Source: Scleroderma bovista (taxonomy: Eukaryota; Basidiomycota; Agaricomycetes; Boletales; Sclerodermataceae). Taken from it: a stretch of DNA of 64,000 nucleotides. The notes below the pieces were generated by a model. The model saw nothing but the letters and a program-made list of their open reading frames with translations. It had not been told where the DNA came from and made no database searches. Below are positions 12,201 through 24,837 of this stretch, piece after piece. Each line of letters opens with the position of its first letter. The stretch's first letter is position 1. The DNA lies in assembly GCA_037178675.1 (NCBI GenBank), contig JAYMGJ010000385.1, positions 115,506 through 179,505 of the forward strand, in the 5' to 3' direction. Made by a program: the position numbers and the translations under genes.

Positions 12201-12545
12201 AGGGACAACGGCGACGACATGGCTACACTTTTTATTACTTTTTGTATTTACTCGGCCATTATCTACTTTCTACATCTGTTTGCAAGTAAAAGAATGTCGG
12301 AAAAGTCGGAAAAGCAAGATAAAAAGGCAGAAAAGCACAATGAAAAGTCAGAAAAGCACGACGATGACTTTTTCAAGGGCCAGACTGTCTTTTTCAAGCA
12401 AGGAATCTACTATTTTTACTTTTCGGCTTTTGTGCCTTTCGGAGCTTAAAAAGCACCAAAAGCAGTAAAAAAGTCAAAAAAGTAATTTGACACATTTGCT
12501 GATCCGGGAAATGTATCGAACCTGTCAGAGCATGTATGTATTTGC

Positions 12546-14813
12546 TTATAAAACTTGGGAATTTACATTCCACAGACAAAGGCTTCCATTCTCTGTTCCA
12601 GATGCAATCTGTTTTCCAGAAAACGAGAAAGCAACTGACCTAACCAAACCAGCACGCCCCTTGAGAGGGGGGGCCACCTGCACATTAGTTCGCGCATCCC
12701 ACAAGCAAACGCTAGCATCAACGGAACCCGAGACAACCCATCTACTATCTGGTGAGAAAGCCACTGAAGTCACACTAGCAGTGTGACCTTTAAGGGATGA
12801 CATTTCTATACCAGTATTTGCATCCCATAGACGAAGTGTTTTGTCTTCAGAACCAGACACAATTCTTCCGCCATCTGGTGAAAATGCAACCGAGAAGACC
12901 TTACCAGAATGACCCTTGAGTGGGGAACCCAGCTGCACGTTGGTATGCACATCCCACAGACAAATAGTTTTGTCATAGGAACCTGACACGAGCCTTTGGC
13001 CGTCAGGCGAGAAAGCGACTGATTGAACTGCGCCAGTGTGCCCTATGAGACGGTGGTCTGCTTGCACACCATTGTGTACATCCCACAGACAAATAGTGTT
13101 GTCAACTGAACTCGACACGACCCTCTTGCCATCAGGTGAGAATGCAACTGACAAGACCTTGGCATCATGCTCTATTTGAGGAGAGCCAACCATCCGACAA
13201 GTGGGTGCGTCCCATAGACAAATGGATGTGTCATATGAGCCAGACACAATCCATTTTCCATCTGGTGAGTATGCAACTGACCGGACCCAGTTTGTGTGCC
13301 CTTGGAGAGGTTCGCACACCTTGTCACCGGTTTGTGAGTTCCGGAGACAGATTGTGTTATCAGCAGCACCTGACACGACCCATTTGTCATCTGGTGAGAA
13401 GGCAGCCGATAAGATTTTGCCAGTATGGACTTTGAGTACCTGGACAACCACATGCAGATAGGTATCAATGTGATGACTACGGTTTACCAATAGGTCTTAC
13501 CCAATGGAGTGATGGCCGCAACGCCGGAGGGGTTATGGTAGATGAGAAGGGATGTGTCTAGTAGCGACATCAATGAGAAAAGCGCGGGGTCTGAAGTGGA
13601 CTAGACATACCGTAATCTCCTTTGGAACACCCTGTGAAGACATAACAATGTTGGAGGATAGAAAGGTATGTGTCTCATTCTACATGGCTTCGTCAGAATA
13701 TGGGAGGAAAATGCTCCTGGAAATACATCGAGAACGGACCATGATCTTCTTGATAATCTCCACGATGGCCACTGCTGTGGGACGCAACAAAGGCTCGTAG
13801 TTCCAACATGATGAACATATATTCCACCATGCGTCTGTCATCCGGGAACATGTCAATTCTTCGGTGGGCCGAGCTGGTAGTTTCTTTCGCAAGAGATCAT
13901 GGATTATATTTACTTCATGCGTCTTCCCATGGAAAGGTGGCAATCGGGTGAACAACTCCTACAGGTACTAAACATCGGTTCGGATTCTGAAGAAGTGTAA
14001 TAGAACCATACCAGTATAGTCATTCCGAACGCCCATACATCGCCTTCTGATGATTGGCTATAGTCATCCAGGAGTTCGGGAGCCATCCATGGGAGTGAGC
14101 CCCCCCGAGGCGCATCAACAGTCATGCTGAACGTTGATCTCGTTAAGGCAGAATAACCGAAGTCAGAGAGCAATCCCCTGCGGTCATTGGAAACTAGTAC
14201 ATTCAACTATCGAAACGTACGGTAAGTGTTGATCATTCCAGATAATGAGACTCACGCCTTTCAAATCTCCGTGAAATATTGGGCCCAACGTATGGCCGTG
14301 CAGGTAGAGCAACCCATTTGCGATATCCATAAGCTGTTGAAGTGGATTACGTTACCAGTAGACCTGCAGTCACATTAGACTCACAAGTGGGCGAGGATCA
14401 TTCTCTTTATTTTGCACATATGTGTATGCATCACCCATCTCCAACCAGTCGGATACTATTGATATTGTGAAACCAAACTCGGTGGAGATGCCAAGCATGC
14501 GAACAACGTTTTCATGGCGTAGTTTGGACCATAGATGTACCTCCCGGAGGATGCGCTAAATAGAAAAGTCAACCCATAGCACGGTTTGTGCACCAACAAC
14601 TACCTTCAAGGAATCAATATCCCCTGGAGGTCCACAGCGGAATGTTTTCACTGCTATCTTCGCTCCATCTTGACGCAGGATACCTCGGTACACCCAAGCT
14701 GTACCCCCATGCAGAGGATGCATTCCGAGATCGAGATCGATTTGACCGTTGAGGTTGATACTGTATCGAGACGCTCTGTCAGAAAGCTCCTTTAGTATGG
14801 TGGATAAGTCCAT
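12546..14813 (-). CDS. Protein kinase fused to seven WD40 repeats
   Basis: Predicted exons, minus strand, all phase 0: 14813-14604, 14555-14385, 14333-14256, 14206-14012, 13958-13740, 13631-13611, 13557-13501 and 13439-12546; about 614 aa. The kinase occupies residues 30-290: IAVKTF lysine, FHGDLKGLN catalytic loop (HRD to HGD, as in fungal TKL-like kinases), SDFGYSAL and MAPELL. The C-terminal 297 residues carry seven WD40 repeats with GHT...VAFSPDG...SGS.D.TICLWD, enough for one propeller, and the repeats are very alike. The linker exons (13631-13611, 13557-13501) are less certain: they follow a GTCCGT donor and a 108-nt intron. It is likely a signalling protein. The stop lies 43 bp from the TIR element, so the 3' end may have been altered by insertion. 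Confidence 0.82.
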
Positions 14814-15746
14814 CTTGTATTACGGAACAGGTGTGCGGATAGTAAGCTCGCTCGACGACCGATGGTGGAGTGAGTCTTGTGTCGGATTCAAGCGCCCTTC
14901 GTGACCCAATATGTATACCCAGTGCCCAGAGTGGAGAGCACGTGGAACCGCGCTCGGTAGGTGACCATTATGGTCAACCTTGGAGTTCATCCTGTCCCAT
15001 AGTACTTGTATGACTTATTTCTTGTCGCGAGTGTTCTGAATTAGTGGTCGCTTCCCGATATATTGTAGCACAATCGAACATGCATTGAAACGAGCCACTA
15101 TCACCCGAATCCGTAAACACTGTAGTGCGCATGTTAAGAACGGTAGCGTATGAACGCCTAACTCATCCATGCCATACACCATTCCGTCCTTGGACAAGCA
15201 TAGTTTCTGCTTGAGGCTTACCTTGACCTTCTGTTTCATTATGATCACTTGATCACTGAGTGGTTCCTAATCAATCACGCGAGAAACTATTGCAAAGACA
15301 GCTTGCTGTGAGGTCTGTTGAGAGGTCCCCTGCTCCGGATTGGACGAAGAAAGCTACCTTAGGGAACGTGCGGGGGACAATAGCATCGGGAAGTATCCAC
15401 CATGACTCAAGCTTTCGGATTCGTTCGCAAAGCTCTAAGTGGAATGCAAAGGGACAGAGGGCCCAGTTAGACGTGTCGGGTCCAACATAGTAAAGGATCA
15501 TGCACCATGGTGGATTTCCACCTTAATTTTTATATTCCATTGCATATAGCACTGTGAGATTTGGTGACTTTTGATGCCCAGATACTGCGACACGTGTAGA
15601 CTCACTGGAGATCTGGTTGGAGGTGGAGGCACATGGTAAACATGATGGTGTAGAGGCAGAAGACTCGGAAGAGCTTATGAGGCTGATATGTTTGGCATAA
15701 TCGGAGACGCGCTGCTGCCAACAGTGGGCAAGGGGTAGTGTATAGT
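14814..15746. other. Intergenic
   Basis: This is upstream of the kinase-WD40 gene. Only short ORFs are seen and no clear promoter element was found. Confidence 0.5.
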
Positions 15747-16196
15747 CTATGTGCGAAGAGAGGTATCCCGGGCAGTCAACCTGTTTGTCGTGCCCGTCGG
15801 TCGCCTCTCTCCTGAGATCAGGGCCACGTACAGTACACACAGAGACAGGTAAAGAGGCGGGTTAGGGTGTGCGGTTTCGAGCCTGCGAAAGCTCTCGTCA
15901 GGGGGCTTAGCCGTTACCCCGACCGCCGCCCTTCCAGGGCTGTTTAAATGAGCTACCATCGACCACATACGATGGGAGTGGGCCAGAGCGTGTGAGCTGG
16001 CAGCGACCCGATGCAAGGATGGTCTGAAAAACTGGGGGAAGGCAGGAGGCTTCTTTGTCAGCGAAGCAGGCTGCTCCGTCCCACAGGCCAGCCGGGCGAG
16101 AATGTCCCCGGCTTTCGGGACCACGTCAGCACTCTTTTCGTCCCCGTGCAGCACTACACTGGTACTAGCCAGTACTTGTGGACCCTCTCTCGCCAT
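15747..16196 (-). CDS. Doubtful ORF of 149 codons
   Basis: The ORF starts with ATG at 16196 and runs to a stop at 15747. The translation has a hydrophobic stretch near the C-terminus (PPLYLSLCVLYVALISG) but no recognised domain. GC content is higher than in the neighbouring spacer. It may be a spurious ORF or repeat-derived; there is no neighbour or intron to support it. Confidence 0.2.
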   Translation of the reverse strand: MAREGPQVLASTSVVLHGDEKSADVVPKAGDILARLACGTEQPASLTKKPPAFPQFFRPSLHRVAASSHALAHSHRMWSMVAHLNSPGRAAVGVTAKPPDESFRRLETAHPNPPLYLSLCVLYVALISGERRPTGTTNRLTARDTSLRT

Positions 16197-16465
16197 ACCG
16201 CTGAGGGTGTTCGACGAGTGGTACAGACTCCAGACTCCAGAGGCAAGTTTTTTTCAGCACAACCACTTCTACGTCTGCAATGAATACTACTTTGCAATTC
16301 GAATGATCTAACTATGCTGAAGTTGTACAACTTAACGAAGTATCTACATACCTCTGGTCAAGAGATATTACTATAAGGTAAGTAAAAGATTAAGAAAACT
16401 GAAATCAAGCTGAAACGAAGTATTTGTTCTTGAAAGAGTCCGTAATCTCGAATAAATCATCCAAT

Positions 16466-17554
16466 CTACCACACTTCCATAGCCATGCCATGTCGTCGAG
16501 CATCCCTTCTTATATTTTCAACCGACTCCATCGCTCTTCGCTTCCTTGGGATGTCCTTCAGGTAAATGTTCTCCTTCGATAGGTCCGTGAACAAGCGCGT
16601 GTTTTGTGTCGTTGATTCACCTGCAGCAGTGTGACTCTTCTCATGAGGAAGAGGAACCGCAATCCTGACTTTTCTTTTCGCCGTCTCACGAGCCTGTGTA
16701 CCCTCCAATGCTGCCAAGGACTGGTGTCGTACGCGAGTGCGTTGACTGATGTGATTGTCTCTTGGCGCACGGAGAGTAATTTCCACAGAAGGTCGAGGGC
16801 CGTTGACCTCCACAGCCGAAATCGCCGCATCATACACCCACACACTTCCCGCTGCCATATTCCCACTAACCGACTTGCGCCTTCCCACACATCTCTTCTT
16901 CAACGCTCGATTGTCTTCGTTCTGCTCCATGCTGGTCATGCGTTCTCGCTCCCGTGATATTCTCGACTTAGTACCCGCTGTCCCCAGGGTCGAATGGCTT
17001 CTCGAACGGGTAACGCCTTCCCGAACCGCTGCTCCCTCTTTCCCCGTGGCTTCCCTCACTGCGTTATTGATCTTCTCTGCCAATGGCTTGAACTGCGACT
17101 TGGAAGCCTCCAACGCATTCTTCACCTTATCTGCCCACTCCTCCAAGTCATAAAGCTTATGCAGCATAAGCTTGAAAGTAAAAGGATAGCGTTCTGCCAG
17201 TGGGAACGAAGGACTCTCAACTTCTTCGGTCACCTGCGACGCTGCCTCACTGATGCCAGCATTGACAGCTCCGGACACGGTATTGCGACGCGACTTGTTG
17301 GCAGCAGTAACTGTTGTGGATGTACAATGTCCGCAGTCTCCTTCGGCGCGCATAGACAGGACAGTCGAGAGACTTTTGAGCACCGGTGCGAATTCTGTAG
17401 GTACGTTTGCGATGTCATCCGCAGAAATGACGTCGTTAGCTGTGCTGCCCGCGATCGCGCGTGCGCGTCGGGTCGCGACGCGATCGAAAATATCGAACAG
17501 GCGGGCGAACTCCGCTGTTCTGGGGTTTGTGTAAGCCGTGGAAGGTGCCGCCAT
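16466..17554 (-). CDS. Conserved-looking hypothetical protein, single exon
   Basis: The ATG at 17554 is chosen; the open frame extends 27 codons further upstream but only from a GTG. It gives 362 aa without introns. Residues 5-50 contain a helical segment (RTAEFARLFDIFDRV) and residues about 140-180 another (FTFKLMLHKLYDLEEWADKV); the middle is basic and Ser/Arg-rich, and the C-terminus is Lys/Arg-rich (IPRKRRAMES) like a nuclear signal. No known catalytic motif was recognised. It is convergent with nothing obvious and is followed by the F-box gene on the same strand. Confidence 0.65.
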   Translation of the reverse strand: MAAPSTAYTNPRTAEFARLFDIFDRVATRRARAIAGSTANDVISADDIANVPTEFAPVLKSLSTVLSMRAEGDCGHCTSTTVTAANKSRRNTVSGAVNAGISEAASQVTEEVESPSFPLAERYPFTFKLMLHKLYDLEEWADKVKNALEASKSQFKPLAEKINNAVREATGKEGAAVREGVTRSRSHSTLGTAGTKSRISRERERMTSMEQNEDNRALKKRCVGRRKSVSGNMAAGSVWVYDAAISAVEVNGPRPSVEITLRAPRDNHISQRTRVRHQSLAALEGTQARETAKRKVRIAVPLPHEKSHTAAGESTTQNTRLFTDLSKENIYLKDIPRKRRAMESVENIRRDARRHGMAMEVW

Positions 17555-17971
17555 TGGAATATGAGAAGGTTTGTGTGAATAAGAGCTGGCGGATAGCTGA
17601 CACCCGCTGGTGCGAGATGGTGGTGGCCGAGTCACCAGCTCCTCTCTTTATACGTTCTTATTGATGGTATATCGGCATTGCTTTCTTGGTCCGAAAGCCA
17701 CAGTACCTGTGGACACGCTTTGACGGAGATTCCACTTCGAGTGCGGACAGTGGACTGCTTCCGAGTGGCTCATTGCCCACATCCGATGTCAAGTCCTCCA
17801 TTTCTTACGACTTGTTTGTTTCCCCAACTGATTCCGTGGCTCTTTATAACTTAACTTTCGAATACTTTTGTTATTGGCACCGGTTCCACTAATAGCAAAT
17901 ACATAGGCGTCCACAATTGTCCTAGTCGGTCCATCTTCCAAATAGCGGTCCGTGCTGTCTGTTCCCAATGA

Positions 17972-19362
17972 TTATTCCCATGGCGTTCTCCTCACTCTAA
18001 CTCTCCCATTCGCGCGGAGCACATACGCCGCTGTCGTCCTTTTCCAATCTCCCACTCTTTCATTGATCGAGGTAGGTTGCATCCAAGAAAAGAACGAGCT
18101 CCATCTTATCGTTTTGAGGGACTTGATCTTCCTGGCTATGGCTAAACTTGCTTCCAGCTCACGAGTGCGCACTTTTGGGGCTGACACGAGAATTGGACAA
18201 ATCGCGCATTCTTCTGGATCATGAGGGAACGGTTCCAATTCCTCGGAGTTCGGGCACCGCCAATCCCCCTCCGCACCTTCTTCGGCTCTAAATGAGATGG
18301 GGTCTTCATATCTGCCGTTCGGGCGATCAGCTTGACTGAGTACCTCCCCGGTTGTTGATGCGCCTCTGTCGACGATGGCTTCGAGGAGGGCGCTTTCGTA
18401 GGCGCCAGGGTTGTCGTAATGGCTGAGGGCATCAGACAACATGTCTTCGTCGGAGAGAAATATGCCAAGGTGTAGGTGAACCAGGTTGGACATTGGTTTG
18501 AGAGCGGCAGCAAATTCTGTCTAGCGATAGAGATTTCGAGGTTTCGTGATACTGGAGAAGAGATGCAGCAGAGAAGCTTACACTCAACGTCGACACGTTT
18601 ACATAGTGGTTTGGAATGGGGGAATGAGTAACGCCAAGTGAGCTGTCTTCGAAACAAATCCAACAGCAGGACACGTCTAGGTTCTCGGAGCAGCTGAGGT
18701 GGAGACTTGTGAGCGTTGGAAAAAGTCTGGCGACCATCTTTATCAGGGGAATGTCGATGCACCACAAACATGTGAGTCTGAGCGAAGTCATGCGCGACAG
18801 GGCCAGGAACCCCAGGGGTTCCAAAATCTGATTCAGTACCCTGTTCTGAGTCAATGATCCGGCCGTTGATAACGATACATGCAAAGAACGCAAGTCCCAG
18901 AAGAGTTCTGGCTGCCACCTGGACGTTGTCAGGGCTCCGGACGTCGCGGACAAACTCCTGGAGGGGGCAAGTAATGAGTATATCCAGCATATATGCGCAT
19001 TACACGTACTTTACCCAGCCAAAGCCGACGCGGCTTTGTGGGGAAGTACGAGACACGATGGAGTAATGTATGAGAGTGTGCGAAACCAGTTGATCCACCG
19101 AGTTCAATTGCAGGTCCGTCATGTATCTACGAAGAGCAACCATGCGGAATTGTGTGCTTGCCATCGAAAAGGCGCGAGTGTCTTCAAATGCGTTGAAGTT
19201 GTCGGAGAAGAACAAATGGAATATGCGTTCTATTAGTTCCAGTGGAAGCGTGGTTTTGCTCCATCCTATACACAGTTGTGGCGGCGGCGACGTGCATGTA
19301 TGCGTGAATTCCGAAGAATGCCATCCCAGTGAGTCTTCCGAGTTGTATTCTGTCTCTGACAT
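17972..19362 (-). CDS. F-box-like protein with leucine-rich region
   Basis: Exons: 19362-19010, 18957-18582 and 18520-17972; intron 1 is phase 2 (donor GTACGT), intron 2 phase 0; 425 aa. Residues 38-85 read LPLELIERIFHLFFSD and onward, an F-box-like motif. The middle exon has leucine-rich repeats (LRSLHVSL, MTSLRLTCLW, LTSLHLSCS) typical of the very large basidiomycete F-box family. The C-terminal exon ends with a conserved-looking stretch (KVRTRELEASLAIARKIKSL). F-box proteins connect substrates to SCF ubiquitin ligases; the substrate here is unknown. The exon 2 frame was chosen because it carries the leucine-rich pattern; the competing frame does not. Confidence 0.8.
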
Positions 19363-19512
19363 GGTTGGCTGGAGAACGTCGGCACTATCACAGAGGAGTC
19401 TGAATTAATGAAACACGCGAGGATGAGTCACGTGGACGCGAGGATGATGTCACGTGAGTTCCATTGGCTTGTCTTTCCTTACTTCCAGTACTTGCGCTGA
19501 CCTTGTAGGTGA

Positions 19513-22158
19513 ATGCGTACAGAACAGCAGAAACCCTCGTCAGACGTCCAAAATGTACCAACAAAATCCAAGATGAACCCTCTGCACGAGATGCAGCTGC
19601 GTGCATTTCTTAGCTTCGTGGACGACGTAGACGCAGACTCGGACACGCTAGAAGACCTTCTAGATGGCGTAGACGACGAGATCTGTAGTTCGATGACGGG
19701 CCATGACAGCGCCTCGGAGTCCTCTGACGATGAGGATTTATCGTCTATCTCTGACAATAATGTATTCAATGGAACCGCTTGCGGAGATCCAGTGGACGAC
19801 GATGCGGAGCCAATCGACGCCGCTCAACTACGCGCACTAGAACAGGAAGGTACGCGTCGAATTGGATAGCTGCACGAGTACTTCTAGTCCCGGACGAGAC
19901 TCGCTGATAAGGCTTCCTCCAGCGGAACAAGCATGGACAAAAGACGAAATTAGACGAATGATGCACTTTCTCAAAGAACGCGGTGAGTGTACTGTCCTCG
20001 CATCTTACTGCGACTCAAATTAACATTGTCTGCAGGAATGAGTGCATTCATTAGGGACTACGTTGTCACTAAGCAAATCCCTGTCGTAAAACTGCTGTTC
20101 GCATTCCAAATCTCTTTGGTGCGACTGTCGTGCGTCGTTTTGACGTAATAGTGGATAATCTCTTTATCAGTGTCCCGAGTTGAGGACTAAGAGCGCAAAG
20201 ACACTGCTCTACTTTCTCAGAGTAGCGATATCACGCGTGTACGTCAGCGTCTTCCCCTGTGGCTATGTACATAAATACTTAATGCTACATACATGTCTAT
20301 TTGACAGGTTGCGTCTTCGGGAAAGACTATCTCAATATAACTGCATTGACGATGCTGTCTCGCTCATACAAGGCTCACGTCGCATTATAATACTAACAGG
20401 GGCAGGGATTAGTTGCGCCGAATTGTTCTGTATGCCTTCTATCAACTGATGGTCGCCCAGGTGTTTCGTGTGGGATTCCCGATTTTCGATCTCGTAATGG
20501 TTTATATGCAAATTTGAAAGAGAATGGCCAGTACGACCTTGATGACCCTCAACAAATGTTCGTGACAGTTCCTTAGCATTGTTGATACTCTTTGACAGCA
20601 GAAACTAGGTTTGATATACATTACTTCAAGGAATATCCTGCTGGTAAGAGGTATCTTTCTGAAGCGGATATTGACCTAAGCTCTTATCATCGACAACAGT
20701 ATTTTAGTGAGTGTAAGCTCCTATTCCGACAAGTAAATCTAACGAGTACGTTATCAAGTTCATTTGCTTGGTGGGTCGCATCCACTTCCCGTGCCAGAAA
20801 CTGAAGACTTGCTATCAGTCAAATATACCCTTCTAATTTCATACCATCTCCGTGTCATCGATTCATCAAACTGATAGAGGACAAGGGAAAGGTATGTCAT
20901 ATGACTAATTCAGTGGCGTATCAGTCATTCAGTCCATTGGCTGTGTATCGCCGCTTCAGCTTCTTCGGGTAAGACTAGTGTACCTTTCGCTGCCAACCGC
21001 ATTTGACCATGCAGGGGCTGTATAGAACTACACACAAAATATCGATACTCTAGAAACTCAGGCAGGCATCACACGTGTTCTGCAATGTCACGGCTCTTTC
21101 AAGACCGCTACATGCCTCCTCTGCCGGAGGCAGGTTCCCGGTATTGAAATTGAATCTGAGATTCTGGAGCGCCGAATTCCCTACTGTAAAGCATGCCTCG
21201 ACACTCACCGAGCAAGCGAAGCGAAGAAAAGCAAGATCAAGAAGGGTAAGAAACGGAAAAATGCGTGGGAGGATGATAGTGATGACTGTGATGATGATCT
21301 GCCTGTCGGTGTAATGAAGGTACCTGACAACTCTTCACTCGTCCTCGTCCTGCCGACCACTTCCTGACGTGGTCGTGTTGCCCGTTCATAGCCAGATATC
21401 ACCTTCTTTGGAGAGAAGCTCAATGACGCATTTGACGATGCGCTCCTGGAAGACAGGGATAAAGTTGATCTGCTACTTGTCATAGGAACCTCTCTCAAAG
21501 TTTCGCCAGTATCGGAGATATTGTGTAGGTCCTGGGCACTTCGCCCGCCTCCTAATCAACATCGCTCATTTCCCCAACACAGCACACCTCCCACACTCGG
21601 TGCCTCAGGTAAGTGCACGCGATAACGGCTTCCACCGCGTACTTTCCCCACACGAGAGTCATTTTTGTATCCCCAGATTCTCATCAATAAGACGCCAATC
21701 AGGCACATAAACCCGGATGTGTGTGCTTTTTTAAGCTTGTTATTGTCCCTATCTAATCATGTCTCGCGACGGCACAGATTGTCTTGTTGGGCAACGCTGA
21801 CGATATCGTGCAGTATTTGTGTGAACGGCTACATTGGAATTTGCCGCCACCAACACGACCAAACGGGACGCATCTTGACGTGCCAGCGATGCCAAGCAAG
21901 AACGGTAAGCGGTCATCGACTGAGATGATTGGTAAGGCAGACCCCGTTAGAGTCGGTGATAGGTGAGATACGTCTTATCAAGCCATAGGAAACATTAATG
22001 ACGACGCTCCAATTAGTCATGTCTGGCTGTTCCACGGAGCAGAGGGTGGTAAATGGGTGGAAGAAATCAAAGAGAGACACAGCGGTTCTGAACAAGCCAC
22101 ACCACAGAGCGTCGTGCAGCACTCAGAACGAGGGGCAAAGAAACCTCGAGTTACGTGA
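19513..22158 (+). CDS. SIR2-family NAD-dependent deacetylase (sirtuin), 17 exons
   Basis: Exons: 19513-19849, 19923-19982, 20036-20118, 20171-20238, 20308-20411, 20461-20557, 20609-20643, 20700-20706, 20759-20770, 20819-20891, 20960-20968, 21026-21319, 21392-21524, 21583-21608, 21677-21718, 21778-21931, 21989-22158. The joined frame is open for 567 aa. Diagnostic parts: [16 protein letters not shown] (NAD-binding), YTQNIDTLE, the catalytic His in QCHGSF, two CxxC zinc pairs (CLLC, CKAC), GTSLKVSP and LINKTP. The acidic N-terminal 110 residues and the insert between the zinc module and FFGE resemble nuclear class I sirtuins (Sir2/Hst1/SIRT1 group). The enzyme removes acetyl groups from histones and other proteins, with roles in silencing. 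Three exons are only 7, 12 and 9 nt long. Confidence 0.93.
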
Positions 22159-22318
22159 CTTCTGGACCGCGGGATTGGATGTAGTATAGTGGGACAATCT
22201 TTGAGCAGTAAAAAAAGGCCAAGATTCATGCTAGGGCTCGAATCGTCTGGCCAGATACGCAATATTCCATGTTTATAGACGGACGAGGGAGAAAAGGTAA
22301 GTAAATGGTATCGTGACA

Positions 22319-23340
22319 TCATCGTCCATCTTCCTCGAAGAGAACCTCGCCGTTGCCGTTGTCCTGCATGGGTATAGTGATCTTTGTCAATGAGCTCCTG
22401 CTGTGTTTTGCAGAATGTCGCCCGCTTCTGCCTGGCGCGCTCACGAAATCGGGTATGTTGGAGGATGTACTGTTCGGATGGTGCGTTCTCAGCGAGGGCA
22501 TATAGAAATCTTCATTGTCGTCGTCATCTTCCGCATACGCTGGATCGTAGCCGGAGGGCGAGGACGCATATAGACGGAAGCGTCGGATGGAATTATACGA
22601 GCCCTTGCGTAGATGGGTCGCATAAGAGTAGAGCAGGAGGGCAAAGTATATCTGAGGAACATAGACCGTTACAGCGAAGCCAACGAGGAAGCAGCGCCAA
22701 CATACCTTTGCAGCCCAAGAGAGGACAATCACCATTGCAGCAGTGCCTTTCTCTTCGTGCCACAGGATGTCCGCTGCGGCGGCAAGCTGCGCATCCGTCA
22801 AGTTGTGGTGGTTGATACCCGCCCCTTCTCTGATGGCTTCCTGCGCTGGCGAATTTGCTTGACGTCGTCCGTCATGCGGGGTGTATATCCACCATACTAC
22901 TGCAAAAAAGAGTGTCCATATAGTTGAGAGTACGTGATCGAGGAAAAAGAGATAGGCAAAGTATAGAGTGTGTAGGGGGTCTTCCTGCAAAGAGAAGTAG
23001 GTTTATCGCTGGGAATTGAGAGAAAGGTCGCACGGACCTCTTTGACTGCGTTCAAGCCCCATGCGACGGCTATCAGACCGAGAAGCGAGTAGAGATACAG
23101 ACTGAGCTGGGCAAAGGATCCGCCTGCGCCGGTGAGCACAGAGATGAGTCCGTAGATGCCTGCTACTTTGTTGAATAGCTGGGGAATTACACATGTTGAG
23201 TTGGTCTTTGGAAAAATAAAAATATAGCAAGGACATACTGCAAAGAGCAGGGTGATCGTCACGCCGGTCTTCAGGTCCAGCAAGCCCAGAAAGTTGTTGA
23301 TGGGCCAAAGCCTCCATTCGGGACGCAGAATGAGTTTCAT
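22319..23340 (-). CDS. KEI1: Inositolphosphorylceramide synthase subunit Kei1
   Basis: Exons: 23340-23239, 23178-23038 and 22984-22319, introns phase 0, 302 aa. The first 180 residues have about four membrane segments with the Kei1 pattern: FLGLLDLKTGVTI, FNKVAGIYGLISVLTG, YLYSLLGLIAVAWGL, FFLDHVLSTIWTLFFAVVWW. A later helix (VYVPQIYFALLLYSY) precedes a cytosolic acidic tail. Kei1 is the Golgi partner of the Aur1 IPC synthase in yeast and supports complex sphingolipid synthesis. It is tail-to-tail with the sirtuin gene (160 bp apart) and 207 bp from the H3 stop. The donor of intron 2 is GTCCGT, not the usual GTRNGT. Confidence 0.9.
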
Positions 23341-23547
23341 ATACGAGTCATGTACCAGGTAGACGACAAGCCAGGATCACAAAAGCAAAAAAAAGTGAAG
23401 GAATTCGGCAGGTCAGTTGGCAGAGGGAAGGTTGCCCACATGATGACTAAGCACATTCACTCTCACGATGTTGGGATGGAAAAATAACCATGTTCCCGCT
23501 ACTAGCTGTACAGTAATAGATACAATAATAGTATAGTGTAACCCAGT

Positions 23548-24139
<592 letters not shown>

Positions 24140-24368
24140 GTCTGCGAATTGTACTTGATACTTGAAGACACAAGGAAGATGCGTGGCCGCGAGCTTATAT
24201 CGGTCGCGTCGCGCTGGTCACGTGCCTGTCCGCGATCAACAAACCACGAACGGAAATTCAGCACAGCCACTCACCGACTGCTATATAGACGAGCGGGAGG
24301 CGCATTATTGACAAACCCCCCATCGTCGGCGTTACACGACTCACACACAACACAACACCTCATTAAAC
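24140..24368. promoter_or_regulatory. Shared divergent H3/H4 promoter
   Basis: The start codons are separated by 229 bp. A TATATA at 24282-24287 lies about 85 bp before the H4 ATG, and an ATATAA on the minus strand at 24195-24200 lies about 60 bp before the H3 ATG. Both fit S-phase-coupled divergent expression. Confidence 0.7.

Positions 24369-24837
<469 letters not shown>

Larger units (their letters stand above)
9728..12503. mobile_element. Candidate TIR DNA element, about 2.8 kb, non-autonomous
   Basis: A perfect 16-bp inverted pair, ATCAGCAAATGTGTCA at 9728-9743 and its reverse complement at 12488-12503, bounds the segment. Just inside both ends are dense CTTTT/AAAAG subterminal repeats (9743-9870 and 12290-12480), as seen in several DNA-transposon families. 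No transposase was found. The interior holds a kinase-like exon, a tandem duplication and a GAC/CCA-rich tract. A shared 9-mer, CATGTATGT, lies outside each end (9711-9719 and 12531-12539) but not directly next to the TIRs, so a target duplication is not proven. The right end lies 43 bp from the stop codon of the neighbouring kinase-WD40 gene. Confidence 0.55.

Noticed and set aside
11556..12220. Three long overlapping minus-strand ORFs of 160-210 codons
   Set aside because: They lie in GAC/CCA-rich repeats, are low complexity in every frame and lack family features; stop codons are simply rare in this composition.
15853..15960. Possible tRNA or SINE (GGTTTCGAGCC-like box B)
   Set aside because: No matching box A at the right distance and no cloverleaf could be drawn.
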